Part shown: positions 18,600-27,624 of the stretch, piece by piece
How positions within the stretch are numbered: position 1 is the first letter of the stretch
How the letters are laid out: each line of letters begins with the position of its first letter
Assembly (NCBI GenBank): GCA_041753075.1
Contig: JBGSVE010000009.1
Coordinates: 3,113 to 67,112, forward strand
Length of the DNA stretch: 64,000 nt
Reading direction: 5' to 3'
Origin: UBA6163 sp041753075
GTDB lineage: Bacteria > Planctomycetota > Planctomycetia > Pirellulales > Pirellulaceae
The notes under the pieces: generated by a model
What the model was told of the DNA's origin: nothing
Database searches by the model: none
What the model saw: only the letters and a program-made list of their open reading frames with translations
Translations under genes and position numbers: made by a program

Positions 18600-20813
18600 T
18601 TATTTGGTGAGAGTCTCAAAAACCGGCGGTTTCCAATCAGGCGGCAACTTACCTTGTGGTTTTACTCCATAAGCGTTAGCGGGTATGGGAAATTCTTGAG
18701 CAGTCACAAGAGGTAAAGTATCTGGCAAATGCTTGATTTTAAAATCCTTGAATTTCACCGTCATCGCGGGGCCAACATGAACTTGGACAGCCAATACGCC
18801 TTCGAGTGCTCGACCCGATTCATCCAGATCAACCAAGTCCGCCGTCATGACACCATCGATCCAGTGTTGATGATGGTTCCCCTCGACCAGCACACGATAA
18901 TCGTGCCACTGGTCAGCCTCGAATTTCTCAACAGGAAGCTTTTCAATCACCCACGTTTGCCCATCGCTGCCAACAATCACTCGCTCGCCGGTATGCGATA
19001 AGATTCTTCGGCCACGTTCCTCATAAAGCATGCCGTTGTAGTCGGGGTTGTTTGCGACAATGTCACATTGGTAGCCGGTCACAATGTCCAGACCCAAATC
19101 GGGCCGCGACGTGCCACGATATTGCAGTCCGCTGTTTCCGCCCGCGGAGATATTTACTTTGACTCGCAAATCAAAATTGCGAATCGTCGACCCTTTCCAG
19201 GTGATGAACTGGTTTTCTTTGAGCGATCCGTCGGTTACACCGGTCAGAGTCTGATCCTTTGCTGACCAATACTTCGGATCACCTGACCAACCATTCAACG
19301 ACTTGCCGTCCAACAGCTTTACATAACCCTCATCATCAACGCTGGCACTGACTGCCGCAGATGCTTCGGGATAGGGAACCGTTGAAGCTTCGAACGGCGA
19401 ATCAGCGGACGCAAGGGGTCCGCCAAGTCGTTCAACTTGCAATGCCGTGCGCTGGCGCATTTGCTTCAGTGTCGATTCGTACTTTGGGTCCGTCGCTAAG
19501 TTGACAAGCTCGTTAGGATCATGCTTCAAGTCGTGCAGAAACTCATAATTGTTGTGATCGAAATAACACACATATTTGAATTCTTCGTTTCGTATACCCT
19601 CAAACGCCGGGATCCGTTTCCTAACGGCGAAGTGCTCGTGAAACGACTCGATTCGCCAGTCACCCGGTTTTTTCGCATCCACGATTGGCTTGAGGCTTGC
19701 GCCCTGGTATTGGTTGGGCACATTCACCCCGGCCCAATCGATAAACGTCGCTGGCAGGTCAAGGTTTAACGCGATCGCATCGGTAACTTTTCCCTGTTGC
19801 TCTTCGGGCACGCGGGGATCACAGATAATCAGCGGAACTCGCAGCGATTCCTCGTAATGCGTCCACTTTCCGGCCAGCCCGCGGTTGCCCATGTAATAGC
19901 CGTTGTCGGCACTGTAAACGATGATCGTGTTATCAGCGATACCGGCATCGTCCAACGTCTTCAGCAAGCGACCGATCTCATGGTCAATGCCGCTGACCAT
20001 TCGATAGTAGGCACGGATGTTGGTTTGATACTTTTGGTCCGTGTTCCAGCGCCAAAAATAGCGTTCGCGATTGATGGATGTTTGCAGGAACTCCGGCAGC
20101 GCATCGAAAATCTTAGGATCGTTCAGCTTCGGTGGCGCGATCACAACGTCGTCATACATCCCATCGACGGTTCGCGGCCAAGCAAAGTGACCGATACCGG
20201 GACGGCGGTCGCCGTCTTCGGCATGGCACGCGTTGAACCATAGATTCAACGCAAACGGTTTGCCAGCGGGTTGTGATTTAATGAAATCGATACCACGATC
20301 GACGATCAATTCCGTTTCGTGGCGCAGCGAACCATCGGGTTGCTTTTTGTAATAGGGATTGCGATCGATGACTTCCATTTCGTCAAAATGATCTTCGCGG
20401 AGAAAGGAATCGGGAGTGGTTGCGTGCCATTTTCCGTAGAAGCCAGTACGATAGCCGCTCTGGCGAAGCACATCGGGACACAGCGTCTGCAGCGTCTCGG
20501 GCCGCGCCAAATCTTGATTTCCGTGGGTACCAAAGCTGCGCCCGGTCAATCCGGTCAAAACCGTTGTGCGGCTGATCCAGCAGATCGAATGACTGACAAA
20601 CGCATTCTCAAACCGCACGCCGCGACGAGCGAGGTCGTCGATATTCGGTGTCTGGACAATTGAATTTCCATAGCAACCCAGCGTGCTGGTGGTTTGATCA
20701 TCGACGAACAAAAATACGATGTTCGGTTGTGTCTCGGCCAGCGAAACACCGCCCACAAATACTGAGCAGCCAAGCACAAGAAATCGCATCAGGCAGGAAA
20801 GGTAATCAATCAC
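18600..20813 (-). CDS. Sulfatase fused to DUF1080 domain
   Basis: A 737-residue exported protein. The frame starts at a GTG at 20813 overlapping the upstream stop by four bases; an ATG at 20789 is an alternative that starts the signal peptide directly (MRFLVLGCSVFVGGVSLAE). The sulfatase core has NIVFLFVDDQ, the active-site region SICWISR with Cys78 (GTG numbering), and YSADNGYYMG. The motif is C-W-I-S-R, where the canonical third residue is Pro or Ala. From about residue 500 a DUF1080 (3-keto-disaccharide hydrolase-like, LamG fold) domain follows, with LLDGKSLNGWSGDPKYW and GNSGLQYRG. A fused design suggests action on a sulfated carbohydrate with the DUF1080 domain binding or cleaving the sugar. 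It is a close paralogue of the sulfatase at 25758-27218 in its catalytic half. Confidence 0.93.
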   Translation of the reverse strand: MIDYLSCLMRFLVLGCSVFVGGVSLAETQPNIVFLFVDDQTTSTLGCYGNSIVQTPNIDDLARRGVRFENAFVSHSICWISRTTVLTGLTGRSFGTHGNQDLARPETLQTLCPDVLRQSGYRTGFYGKWHATTPDSFLREDHFDEMEVIDRNPYYKKQPDGSLRHETELIVDRGIDFIKSQPAGKPFALNLWFNACHAEDGDRRPGIGHFAWPRTVDGMYDDVVIAPPKLNDPKIFDALPEFLQTSINRERYFWRWNTDQKYQTNIRAYYRMVSGIDHEIGRLLKTLDDAGIADNTIIVYSADNGYYMGNRGLAGKWTHYEESLRVPLIICDPRVPEEQQGKVTDAIALNLDLPATFIDWAGVNVPNQYQGASLKPIVDAKKPGDWRIESFHEHFAVRKRIPAFEGIRNEEFKYVCYFDHNNYEFLHDLKHDPNELVNLATDPKYESTLKQMRQRTALQVERLGGPLASADSPFEASTVPYPEASAAVSASVDDEGYVKLLDGKSLNGWSGDPKYWSAKDQTLTGVTDGSLKENQFITWKGSTIRNFDLRVKVNISAGGNSGLQYRGTSRPDLGLDIVTGYQCDIVANNPDYNGMLYEERGRRILSHTGERVIVGSDGQTWVIEKLPVEKFEADQWHDYRVLVEGNHHQHWIDGVMTADLVDLDESGRALEGVLAVQVHVGPAMTVKFKDFKIKHLPDTLPLVTAQEFPIPANAYGVKPQGKLPPDWKPPVFETLTK

Positions 20814-23800
20814 TTTAGTTCTCCTCGCGGACCGTACGGTTTATGATCGGGATTGCCACCGGACAATATATAAGCCATCAAATGGCCGAGCTCATCGGCG
20901 TTCATTTTGTCGATCAATCCCACGGGCATTTGCGAAATCGACGAAGGCTTGATGACTTCAATGTTATCACGTGCGACTCGTTGCGCCGCGACCTTGACAT
21001 CAGGTGGATAGACCAAAATCGTGTCCGCGCCGTCTTCGACCACCAACCCCATTAGAACCTGGCCGCTTTCCAGCAGCACTGTCGAAGATTGATATTGATC
21101 GGAAATATTTTTGCTTGGATTGATAATCGCTTCGACCAAGTAGGCGGCATCAAACTTGTTTGGCACACTGGTCAAGTCAGGGCCGACGCCACCGCCCAAA
21201 CCGGCGAAACGATGACAGGCTCCGCAATTGACGGCGTGAAACAGACTGCGGCCACGCTCAAAGTCGAAACCTCCCTTTGGCTTTTCGTCAACAATGGTCA
21301 TCGCTTCTTTAAGGCTCCATGCTTTGCCGGGCCCAACCGGCGGCTCGATCGGGAAATCGGGCACGGGATTGAAATCTTCACCCGTCAGATCCGCGAGCGC
21401 CAGGCGCTCGTCGTTTGTGCAATTCGCTAACACTTCTTCACGCAGATTGGTCAAATACCCCGGATAGCTGGCTCCGCCGTTGGCTTTTCCGGCTGCGTTG
21501 ATGACGGAAAAGTATTGGCGTCGCAGATCCGGCGTCCAGCCTTTCTGTGCATTGCGAATCAAGAAGGCGTAGAGAATCGCATCACTGGGCGGCGGGTTCT
21601 GCGTCAATCGATTAAGTGTTGCGCCATAGCGTTCGTTCATTTTCGCAACCGCCCCCCAGGCAAACTCCGGTGCAGTGCTGTGTGCAGCGATCAACTGCAT
21701 GCCTTTGGCCACCACGGTTGGCGATTGCAAATAAGCGAGCACGCGCAGCAATTCGGTGTTGAGACTTGGATCACTGGACGGGAGCAGCGGATCAAGCTTG
21801 GCGATCAGTGCTTCGCGTTGGCTGTCAGTTGGCTTGCCCAGACGGTCCATCGTTAACGCGAAAGCGCGTAGCAATCCGAGCAATTGCGGCGACGTTAAGT
21901 CTCGCTCGTCCAGTGCCAAAAGGCACTCAAGCAGCGGATTATGATGCTCGGGCGATCCCATCCGAGCGAGCGCCACCGCTGCGGTAATACGTGCCTGGGA
22001 ATTGGCTTCGTTAAACACTTTTGACGCCCAGGAGTCAACGGCTTGTGATTCAATTGCGACGCGAGCAGCATGACGCAGGAAGCGATCGGGACTGGACAAG
22101 TGAGGCCATGCCACTGCGATGGCCGACGCGTTGTTTACTCCGTGAAACGCTTCGAGCTCGCGCCGCGTGATCGCTTCGACTGGCAAAGCTGGCGGTTGCG
22201 CGGGCTCGGTCGATCCCTTTCCGGTGTAAACGATCCGCATCAATTCCGACTTCGCGCCCCGCCCACCGGTGGTGAAATAGAGCGCTCCATCGCTACCGAC
22301 AACGGCGTCCGTCACGGGCAGCGCGGGTGCCGACACGAATTCTTCGACATCGGCAACGTAGCCCGCACCGTGGGGACGAACATGGATCGCCAAGATGCGA
22401 CCGTAAGTCCAGTCGAGCGCATAGATCGCGTGTTGGTACTTTTCGGGAAATTTTGTTCCGCGACCACTGATGACGCCCGTTGGCGAGCCGGGACCGATTT
22501 CGACGACCGGCGGCAAGCTGTCTTCGTAATAGGTCGGCCACTTGCCCGAACCACTGCGCCATCCGTAGTCACCGCCGCTGACCGCAAAGCAGATTCGCGT
22601 CGGACGATACCACGGCAATCCAAGATCCCATTCCATGTCGGCGTCGTAGGTGAATAGGTCACCGTTGGCGTTGAGTGCCACGTCGTATTCGTTGCGAAAG
22701 CCGGAGCAAAACAAGTCGTGAGTTTTCGTTACCGGATCAAATCGCGTGATCCATCCGCCGGGGGCAAAAATTCCTCGCGCGTGTCCGCGTGGATCCCATT
22801 GCCGGGGCAACAGTAGGTCTTCTTCGTAGGACTGAATGTGCCGTCGCGCGATGGTGTCTGCGGCGGGCAGCGGTGTTTGATTCCCCGAGACGGCAAAGAT
22901 TGATTCGCTGTCTTCAGTGTCGACAAGAGCATGATTGCCATGCTCGCCTTTACCAAAGTAAGCCGACAGCAACTCTTTTTGGTCAAAGTTTCCATCGCCA
23001 ATGGAAGCGGTTGCGCGGTTCAAGCCTTCGCCGCTGATCGACGCGTACAAAACACTGGACTTCCACAACAACCCTTGTGCACCGGACAAATCAACCGGCA
23101 GCTTTTCGACTTGGACATCGTCGCCATCGACTGCCACGCGGAACAAACCTTTGTCGCCTTGATCCGAGGCGATGAAACGTCCTTTGTCGTCAATGGTTAA
23201 CGCCACCCATGAGCCTTGGCTGTCGGCATCAACGGCGTAGACCGTTCCGACCTTGAAACCCTTGGCGACGTTGAAGCCGCTTTCGGTCTTCAGATCAGCG
23301 GTTCGTTTGCGACCGGGCTTTGTCACTTTGGTGGTTGGTGTTTCCGGTGCCGCGCCCGAGGCAAATTCTTCGAGCAGTCGCTTACCTTGTCCCGGCTTGA
23401 GACTGCGTAGTTGAACGTCCTTGAACTCGACTCGCATCGGCGGCCCCTTGTGGAGTTGCAGCCCCAGCAGCCCATGGGCTATCGCGTCTTTATGGTTGTC
23501 GGTTACATCGATCGTTGTGACGCCGCCGACCTGGTGAATTAATCGATTGCCGACCGCGATAATTCGAACGGTATTCCATTGCCAATCGACAAGCGGATGC
23601 TTGTTGCCCACATCGCCAAGACGATTCACTGTTCCGGCCGCGTCGATTTCGATGCGCTGGCCGCGCGTGGCGATCTTGCCGCGATCGCCATACTTTTCGC
23701 CGTACAACATGCCGAAGAAATTGGCACTGGGATGCAAGTCCATTTGATAACCCATTAACGACGACTGCTTTTCGTCAATCACCTGGCTGCGATACTGCAC

Positions 23801-24073
23801 ACCCGAGTTATTGCCTTTGAATCGCACTGTCGCGCCGAACTCGAAATCGGCAACATCGCCGCCGTCCCAGATCAAAAACGTGTTCGCATCAATCGCCGTC
23901 TGTTTGGTGGTTTCGCCGACGATCGCACCGTCCTCGACGGTCCAGTAACCGGGCAAGCCATGCCAGCCGGTGAGGTCCTTGCCGTTGAAGATCGGCTCCA
24001 GGTCGGCGGCATGAATCGCCGTCGTTGCGATCGCGATACAAAGAGAAGAGGCCAAAAAGTAGTTGGTTTTCAT
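20810..24073 (-). CDS. DUF1080, PVC propeller, HEAT-like and cytochrome c protein
   Basis: The frame is open from 24418, but the ATG at 24073 begins a proper signal peptide (NYFLASSLCIAIATTAIHAA), giving 1,087 residues. Domains in order are DUF1080 (about 25-235, IFNGKDLTGWHGLPGYW and NNSGVQYRS), a PVC-type beta-propeller dehydrogenase-like region (about 265-620), an alpha-helical HEAT-like region (about 640-900), and a cytochrome c domain with the heme motif CGACH at 950-954 and a candidate Met ligand in SQMPVGL. Such proteins are a hallmark of Planctomycetes and Verrucomicrobia and are thought to oxidise sugars in the periplasm. The gene overlaps the downstream sulfatase-DUF1080 gene by four bases and follows the FecR/LamG gene by 17 bases. 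Confidence 0.93.
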   Translation of the reverse strand: MKTNYFLASSLCIAIATTAIHAADLEPIFNGKDLTGWHGLPGYWTVEDGAIVGETTKQTAIDANTFLIWDGGDVADFEFGATVRFKGNNSGVQYRSQVIDEKQSSLMGYQMDLHPSANFFGMLYGEKYGDRGKIATRGQRIEIDAAGTVNRLGDVGNKHPLVDWQWNTVRIIAVGNRLIHQVGGVTTIDVTDNHKDAIAHGLLGLQLHKGPPMRVEFKDVQLRSLKPGQGKRLLEEFASGAAPETPTTKVTKPGRKRTADLKTESGFNVAKGFKVGTVYAVDADSQGSWVALTIDDKGRFIASDQGDKGLFRVAVDGDDVQVEKLPVDLSGAQGLLWKSSVLYASISGEGLNRATASIGDGNFDQKELLSAYFGKGEHGNHALVDTEDSESIFAVSGNQTPLPAADTIARRHIQSYEEDLLLPRQWDPRGHARGIFAPGGWITRFDPVTKTHDLFCSGFRNEYDVALNANGDLFTYDADMEWDLGLPWYRPTRICFAVSGGDYGWRSGSGKWPTYYEDSLPPVVEIGPGSPTGVISGRGTKFPEKYQHAIYALDWTYGRILAIHVRPHGAGYVADVEEFVSAPALPVTDAVVGSDGALYFTTGGRGAKSELMRIVYTGKGSTEPAQPPALPVEAITRRELEAFHGVNNASAIAVAWPHLSSPDRFLRHAARVAIESQAVDSWASKVFNEANSQARITAAVALARMGSPEHHNPLLECLLALDERDLTSPQLLGLLRAFALTMDRLGKPTDSQREALIAKLDPLLPSSDPSLNTELLRVLAYLQSPTVVAKGMQLIAAHSTAPEFAWGAVAKMNERYGATLNRLTQNPPPSDAILYAFLIRNAQKGWTPDLRRQYFSVINAAGKANGGASYPGYLTNLREEVLANCTNDERLALADLTGEDFNPVPDFPIEPPVGPGKAWSLKEAMTIVDEKPKGGFDFERGRSLFHAVNCGACHRFAGLGGGVGPDLTSVPNKFDAAYLVEAIINPSKNISDQYQSSTVLLESGQVLMGLVVEDGADTILVYPPDVKVAAQRVARDNIEVIKPSSISQMPVGLIDKMNADELGHLMAYILSGGNPDHKPYGPRGELK

Positions 24074-24090
24074 AAGTAGTATTGAGGTTG

Positions 24091-25644
24091 CTAAAGTCGA
24101 TCTTTGCTTTGAGTCCGTTTGGCGATCGACAAGCTTACCGCCTGCTCTTCGCCAAAGTAGTATCGCTGGCCGGGCTGGACTGTCGTGATAGTTGTCCAGC
24201 GCTGATCTTGTCCGCTGCGAGCGGGAAGCCAAGGGGCTCCCTGTGCTGCCAGTTCGTGGTGCTTGGCGATCTGTTCGCTGGACAATGCGTAGTCGTAGAT
24301 TGCCAATTCGTCGATCACTCCGGCAAACGCCTCCCGATTTCCCCAGCCGCCGATCATCGCCTCTTTCGGTCCACCGCTTTGGACGCAATGACCGGCTGGG
24401 AAATAATGGGAGAAGCAAATTCGTCCGTCTACTGAGATCGCTTTTATCCCCGTGAAGCTGTCATAGGTCGCAGCAATATGGTGTGGCTTGCCGTCGACAA
24501 TTTGATCCAGTCGCGGCCTGCCGTCTTGACCATCAAGCGGCATGTCGAGTTCGCTGTATCCAAACTGTTCGAGAAAGATTCCAAATGAAAGCACCGGGCC
24601 AGGGGCAACTTCCGGAATCTCGAAAATCGTCTCGTTGTTTTGCAACGCAAATAGAATTCGGTTGGGCCCGTCTTCTTTGCGAAAGATGACGTCGGAGTTT
24701 TTCTCGACCGCATTCCAATGGGACACAATGATGGCTTCAATCGTGATACCACCGCTCGTCGCGAACACACCGCTGCCCACCGTCGACTCAGTTCCACCGA
24801 TGATATTGGCACAGGTTCCGCGTTCGTCGTGAAACCGAATTGCACCGGATCCAACCAGCCCGTCGCAGCGAGTTGATTGGCCACGTAGCGAGATTGGCAG
24901 ACTGTCATGTTCGACATCATCGAATGACCAGCGTAATCGTGGCCCGGCAATCCGTGTCTGGATCTCGACCTGGCCACTCACGGCGTCAACGTAGGCTACG
25001 TCCGTGGACAATCGGTTTAGCTCAAACCTCGCACCATGGCTGAGAATACGTTTGTCACCAAGCTCCACGGCAAACTGCCCGTTGGCCTCCTTGGCGGCGA
25101 CCAGCACGCTGCCGGAATACAACAATCCCTTCGTATCGGAGGCAAACCCAAATCGCGAACCCGCTGACACACTGACATTCACGCCGCCGGCCGCAGTCAT
25201 CTGGGTTGTCGTATCCGCCGCTCCGCTCGATCCCGCCACCACCGCAATCGCTTGGCCCGAACGCCCCTCAGGAAATGCGTAACCAACTGTGCGAATCGGA
25301 ATTGATTCCCACTCGTATTCGAGTTCACCCGACTGTTGCGTAGTCTGCTTCAGCGGAAAAGAAGTCAGCACCACGGCCAACAACGAAGCGGCAATTGCCA
25401 ATCCGCCAATCGGCAACCAGGATGCAGAGCGATCACTGGTGGAAACAACCAGGCGATGTTGCGGTTCGTTGGCGCATAACTCGTCTGCGATCAATCCAAG
25501 TTGAGCATGCAGGACGCAGTGCGCAATGAACTGGCGCTTCGATTCGGGATCACATTCAAGAATCCCTTCGAGGCGGCGAAGTTGCTCGTCGTCGAGGGTG
25601 TCGTCAAGATATCGGTCGGCAAGTGGCCTTAGATCGTCGTTCAT
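24091..25644 (-). CDS. FecR-like/LamG-domain membrane protein
   Basis: A 517-residue protein. The cytoplasmic N-terminus (DLRPLADRYLDDTLDDEQLRRLEGIL) is the short helical region found in planctomycete FecR-like anti-sigma proteins. A single transmembrane segment follows at about 76-97 (LPIGGLAIAASLLAVVLTSF). A FecR-like domain spans about 140-230 and a LamG/concanavalin-like domain about 240-470, with the GGWGNREAFAGVIDELAIYD strand typical of that fold. In most genomes such genes sit next to an ECF-type sigma factor gene. None is present here, and the gene is instead embedded in the sulfatase cluster, so its partner is probably encoded elsewhere. The LamG part could sense a polysaccharide outside the cytoplasmic membrane. 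Confidence 0.85.
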   Translation of the reverse strand: MNDDLRPLADRYLDDTLDDEQLRRLEGILECDPESKRQFIAHCVLHAQLGLIADELCANEPQHRLVVSTSDRSASWLPIGGLAIAASLLAVVLTSFPLKQTTQQSGELEYEWESIPIRTVGYAFPEGRSGQAIAVVAGSSGAADTTTQMTAAGGVNVSVSAGSRFGFASDTKGLLYSGSVLVAAKEANGQFAVELGDKRILSHGARFELNRLSTDVAYVDAVSGQVEIQTRIAGPRLRWSFDDVEHDSLPISLRGQSTRCDGLVGSGAIRFHDERGTCANIIGGTESTVGSGVFATSGGITIEAIIVSHWNAVEKNSDVIFRKEDGPNRILFALQNNETIFEIPEVAPGPVLSFGIFLEQFGYSELDMPLDGQDGRPRLDQIVDGKPHHIAATYDSFTGIKAISVDGRICFSHYFPAGHCVQSGGPKEAMIGGWGNREAFAGVIDELAIYDYALSSEQIAKHHELAAQGAPWLPARSGQDQRWTTITTVQPGQRYYFGEEQAVSLSIAKRTQSKDRL

Positions 25645-25757
25645 GATTCACCGAACTTGGCGCGACCGTCGGAAGAAATTGAAGAAAGATGCACGTTAAG
25701 GAGATGGCGCTGATTGACGCCAATTTGCACGAAAATCCCGAAAGAATCAGGTGGTTT

Positions 25758-27218
25758 TTACTTTCTCCTCTGTTTCTTGGTCAAAATCTGCGACATTGGA
25801 TCGCCATTCTGGGCAACGAGTTCATCACACCGCGCTCGCATCAGGTTCAACCCGGCTTTCTGTGGGGCACTTTGGTCGCCGGTCGCGATGGCTGCGATAT
25901 TCACCAACTGGTCCGGATCATTCCTCAGGTCGTGGAGAAACTCAAACGGCGGTTCATCCTTGCCATCCACGAAATAACGAGCGTAAACCCAGTCCGTATC
26001 GCGAACGCCTTCCCACAATGGAATCGTGGCGGGCACGGCCAGAAATTCACAAAGAAAATCGGTGCGCCAATCGGCTGGTACGTCGTTGCCTAGCAATGAG
26101 ACAAGACTGCGCCCGGTATGCGTTGCGGGTGTCTCTTGGCCAGCCAAGTCGATCATCGTCGAAGCCAGATCGCTGTTGAGTACCATTTCGCTGCGCACCT
26201 GGCCACGTAGACTCTCCGCCGCACGCGGGTCGTAAATGACAAGCGGCACGCGAAGCGATTCTTCGTAGTGTGTCCACTTGCCGGCGAAGCCGCGATCGCC
26301 AAGGTAATAACCGTTATCAGCCGAGTAGATGATGATGGTATTGTCAGCCAAGCCGTGCACCTTAAGCAGTTCGACCAACCGGCCAATTTCATAATCGATG
26401 CCGCTGAGCATCCGAAAATACGCCCGCATATTGACTTGATATTTCTCCGGTGTATCCCAGCGCCAAAAAAATCGTTGTCGATTGAGCGACTTCTTTAGAA
26501 ACCCAGGTTGCGATTCATAAATGGCGGGATCGTTTAAACGCGGCAACGGCATTGTCTGGTCTTCGTACATTCCGTCAGTCGTCGTGGGCCACGGGTAGTG
26601 ACCAATGCCAGGTCGCTTGTCGCCGTCCTCGGCATGAGTGGCGTTGAAGCTGACGGTCAAACAGAACGGTTGGTCCTTGGGCTGCTCCTGGATGAACTCG
26701 CTGGCCCAATCGCCGAGAATCTGTGTCTCGTGTCGCAGAGTGCCGTCTGGCATCGGCTTAAAATACGGATTGCGTCCAAGCGGTCGCCGAACATCAAACA
26801 TCGCATTCGAAGACTCATCCGCAATCGCGACATGCTCTTTGCCAATGTGGCCGGTGCGATAGCCGGCCTTCTTCAGCACGGCGAAATACGACGTTTCACA
26901 AAGCTCGGGGTTCAGTGGTCCGCTGGTGGTCTTGAAGCGATGCTTGCGTTCGTAACATCCGGTAAACAGACACGCGCGGCTGATCCAACACGTCGACGTC
27001 GTGACGAACGCATTTTCAAATCGCACACCCTCGGCGGCAAGTTTGTCGATGTTCGGCGACTTCACAATCCGATGGCCGGCGCAACCCAGCGTATGATTGC
27101 GTTGATCGTCAGCAAAGAAGAACAGGATATTAGGACGTGGGTCCGCGGCAGTCGCCAATCGCGAAACGCAGGCAAAAATGACAAGCAAACCTAACCAACC
27201 ACGGAACTGAACGATCAT
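25758..27218 (-). CDS. Secreted sulfatase
   Basis: A 486-residue sulfatase beginning with a signal peptide (WLGLLVIFACVSRLATAA). The metal site includes FFADDQ, the active-site region is STCWISR, and YSADNGYYLGDRG and KWTHYEESLRVPL follow. The HAEDGDKRPGIGH and NPYFKPMPDGTLRHET segments are nearly shared with the sulfatase-DUF1080 fusion, so the two arose by duplication. This copy lacks the DUF1080 domain. It is the first gene of the cluster, 113 bases upstream of the FecR/LamG gene. The third residue of the active-site motif is Ile, not Pro or Ala, as in its paralogue. Family sulfatases of this type act on sulfated polysaccharides, but the exact substrate is not visible. Confidence 0.93.
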   Translation of the reverse strand: MIVQFRGWLGLLVIFACVSRLATAADPRPNILFFFADDQRNHTLGCAGHRIVKSPNIDKLAAEGVRFENAFVTTSTCWISRACLFTGCYERKHRFKTTSGPLNPELCETSYFAVLKKAGYRTGHIGKEHVAIADESSNAMFDVRRPLGRNPYFKPMPDGTLRHETQILGDWASEFIQEQPKDQPFCLTVSFNATHAEDGDKRPGIGHYPWPTTTDGMYEDQTMPLPRLNDPAIYESQPGFLKKSLNRQRFFWRWDTPEKYQVNMRAYFRMLSGIDYEIGRLVELLKVHGLADNTIIIYSADNGYYLGDRGFAGKWTHYEESLRVPLVIYDPRAAESLRGQVRSEMVLNSDLASTMIDLAGQETPATHTGRSLVSLLGNDVPADWRTDFLCEFLAVPATIPLWEGVRDTDWVYARYFVDGKDEPPFEFLHDLRNDPDQLVNIAAIATGDQSAPQKAGLNLMRARCDELVAQNGDPMSQILTKKQRRK

Positions 27219-27624
27219 CGAAGTCTCCGATACGATATTAAAATAAAAAGCCGCTTTCCGCGTGACGAGATGCTTATTTTAGAACAATGTCCCCAAACAA
27301 TTGAGACAATTGTTCTACTCCGCTGCGCTTTTGGCCGGGCGTTTCCGCTTGCGCCGCCATCCGCTTCGGAAGCACTTGCATCAAACCGTGTCCACTCGCG
27401 ATGCTTGTGCGGCAACGTCGATTGATCCGAACCCGACGACTGCCACGAGAGCAATCAAATGGACTGCCCAAGTCGTTATCTTGATGATCCAGTGGGGACT
27501 GGGATTCTTTGAAAGTGGTTTCATGAGGGGCTCGCTGACAAGGTTCCGATCGATTGCGAAGTGCTACACTCTAACGCAGAGTGAGTTGATATTTGCATTC
27601 AGAATACGAATTGGCTTGGCATCA
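27219..27624. other. 406-base divergent intergenic region
   Basis: This region separates the sulfatase operon (minus strand) from the PQQ-type propeller gene (plus strand) and should hold both promoters. It contains an imperfect inverted repeat at 27281-27316 (AGAACAAT with ATTGTTCT), which resembles the family B palindromes elsewhere, and a possible small minus-strand gene at 27381-27524. No other feature was recognised. Confidence 0.6.
27381..27524 (-). CDS. Possible small membrane or secreted peptide
   Basis: An ATG at 27524 opens a 47-codon frame. The product has a basic N-terminus, one hydrophobic segment (AVHLIALVAVVGFG) and an AAQA-like signal-peptidase site, then only a few more residues before a TGA. 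Beyond the stop, a different frame continues with a protein-like helical sequence ending SQLFGDIVLK near 27274, so this could be the 5' end of a frameshifted gene of about 80 codons. It lies upstream of the sulfatase operon on the same strand. No similarity recognised. Confidence 0.3.
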   Translation of the reverse strand: MKPLSKNPSPHWIIKITTWAVHLIALVAVVGFGSIDVAAQASRVDTV

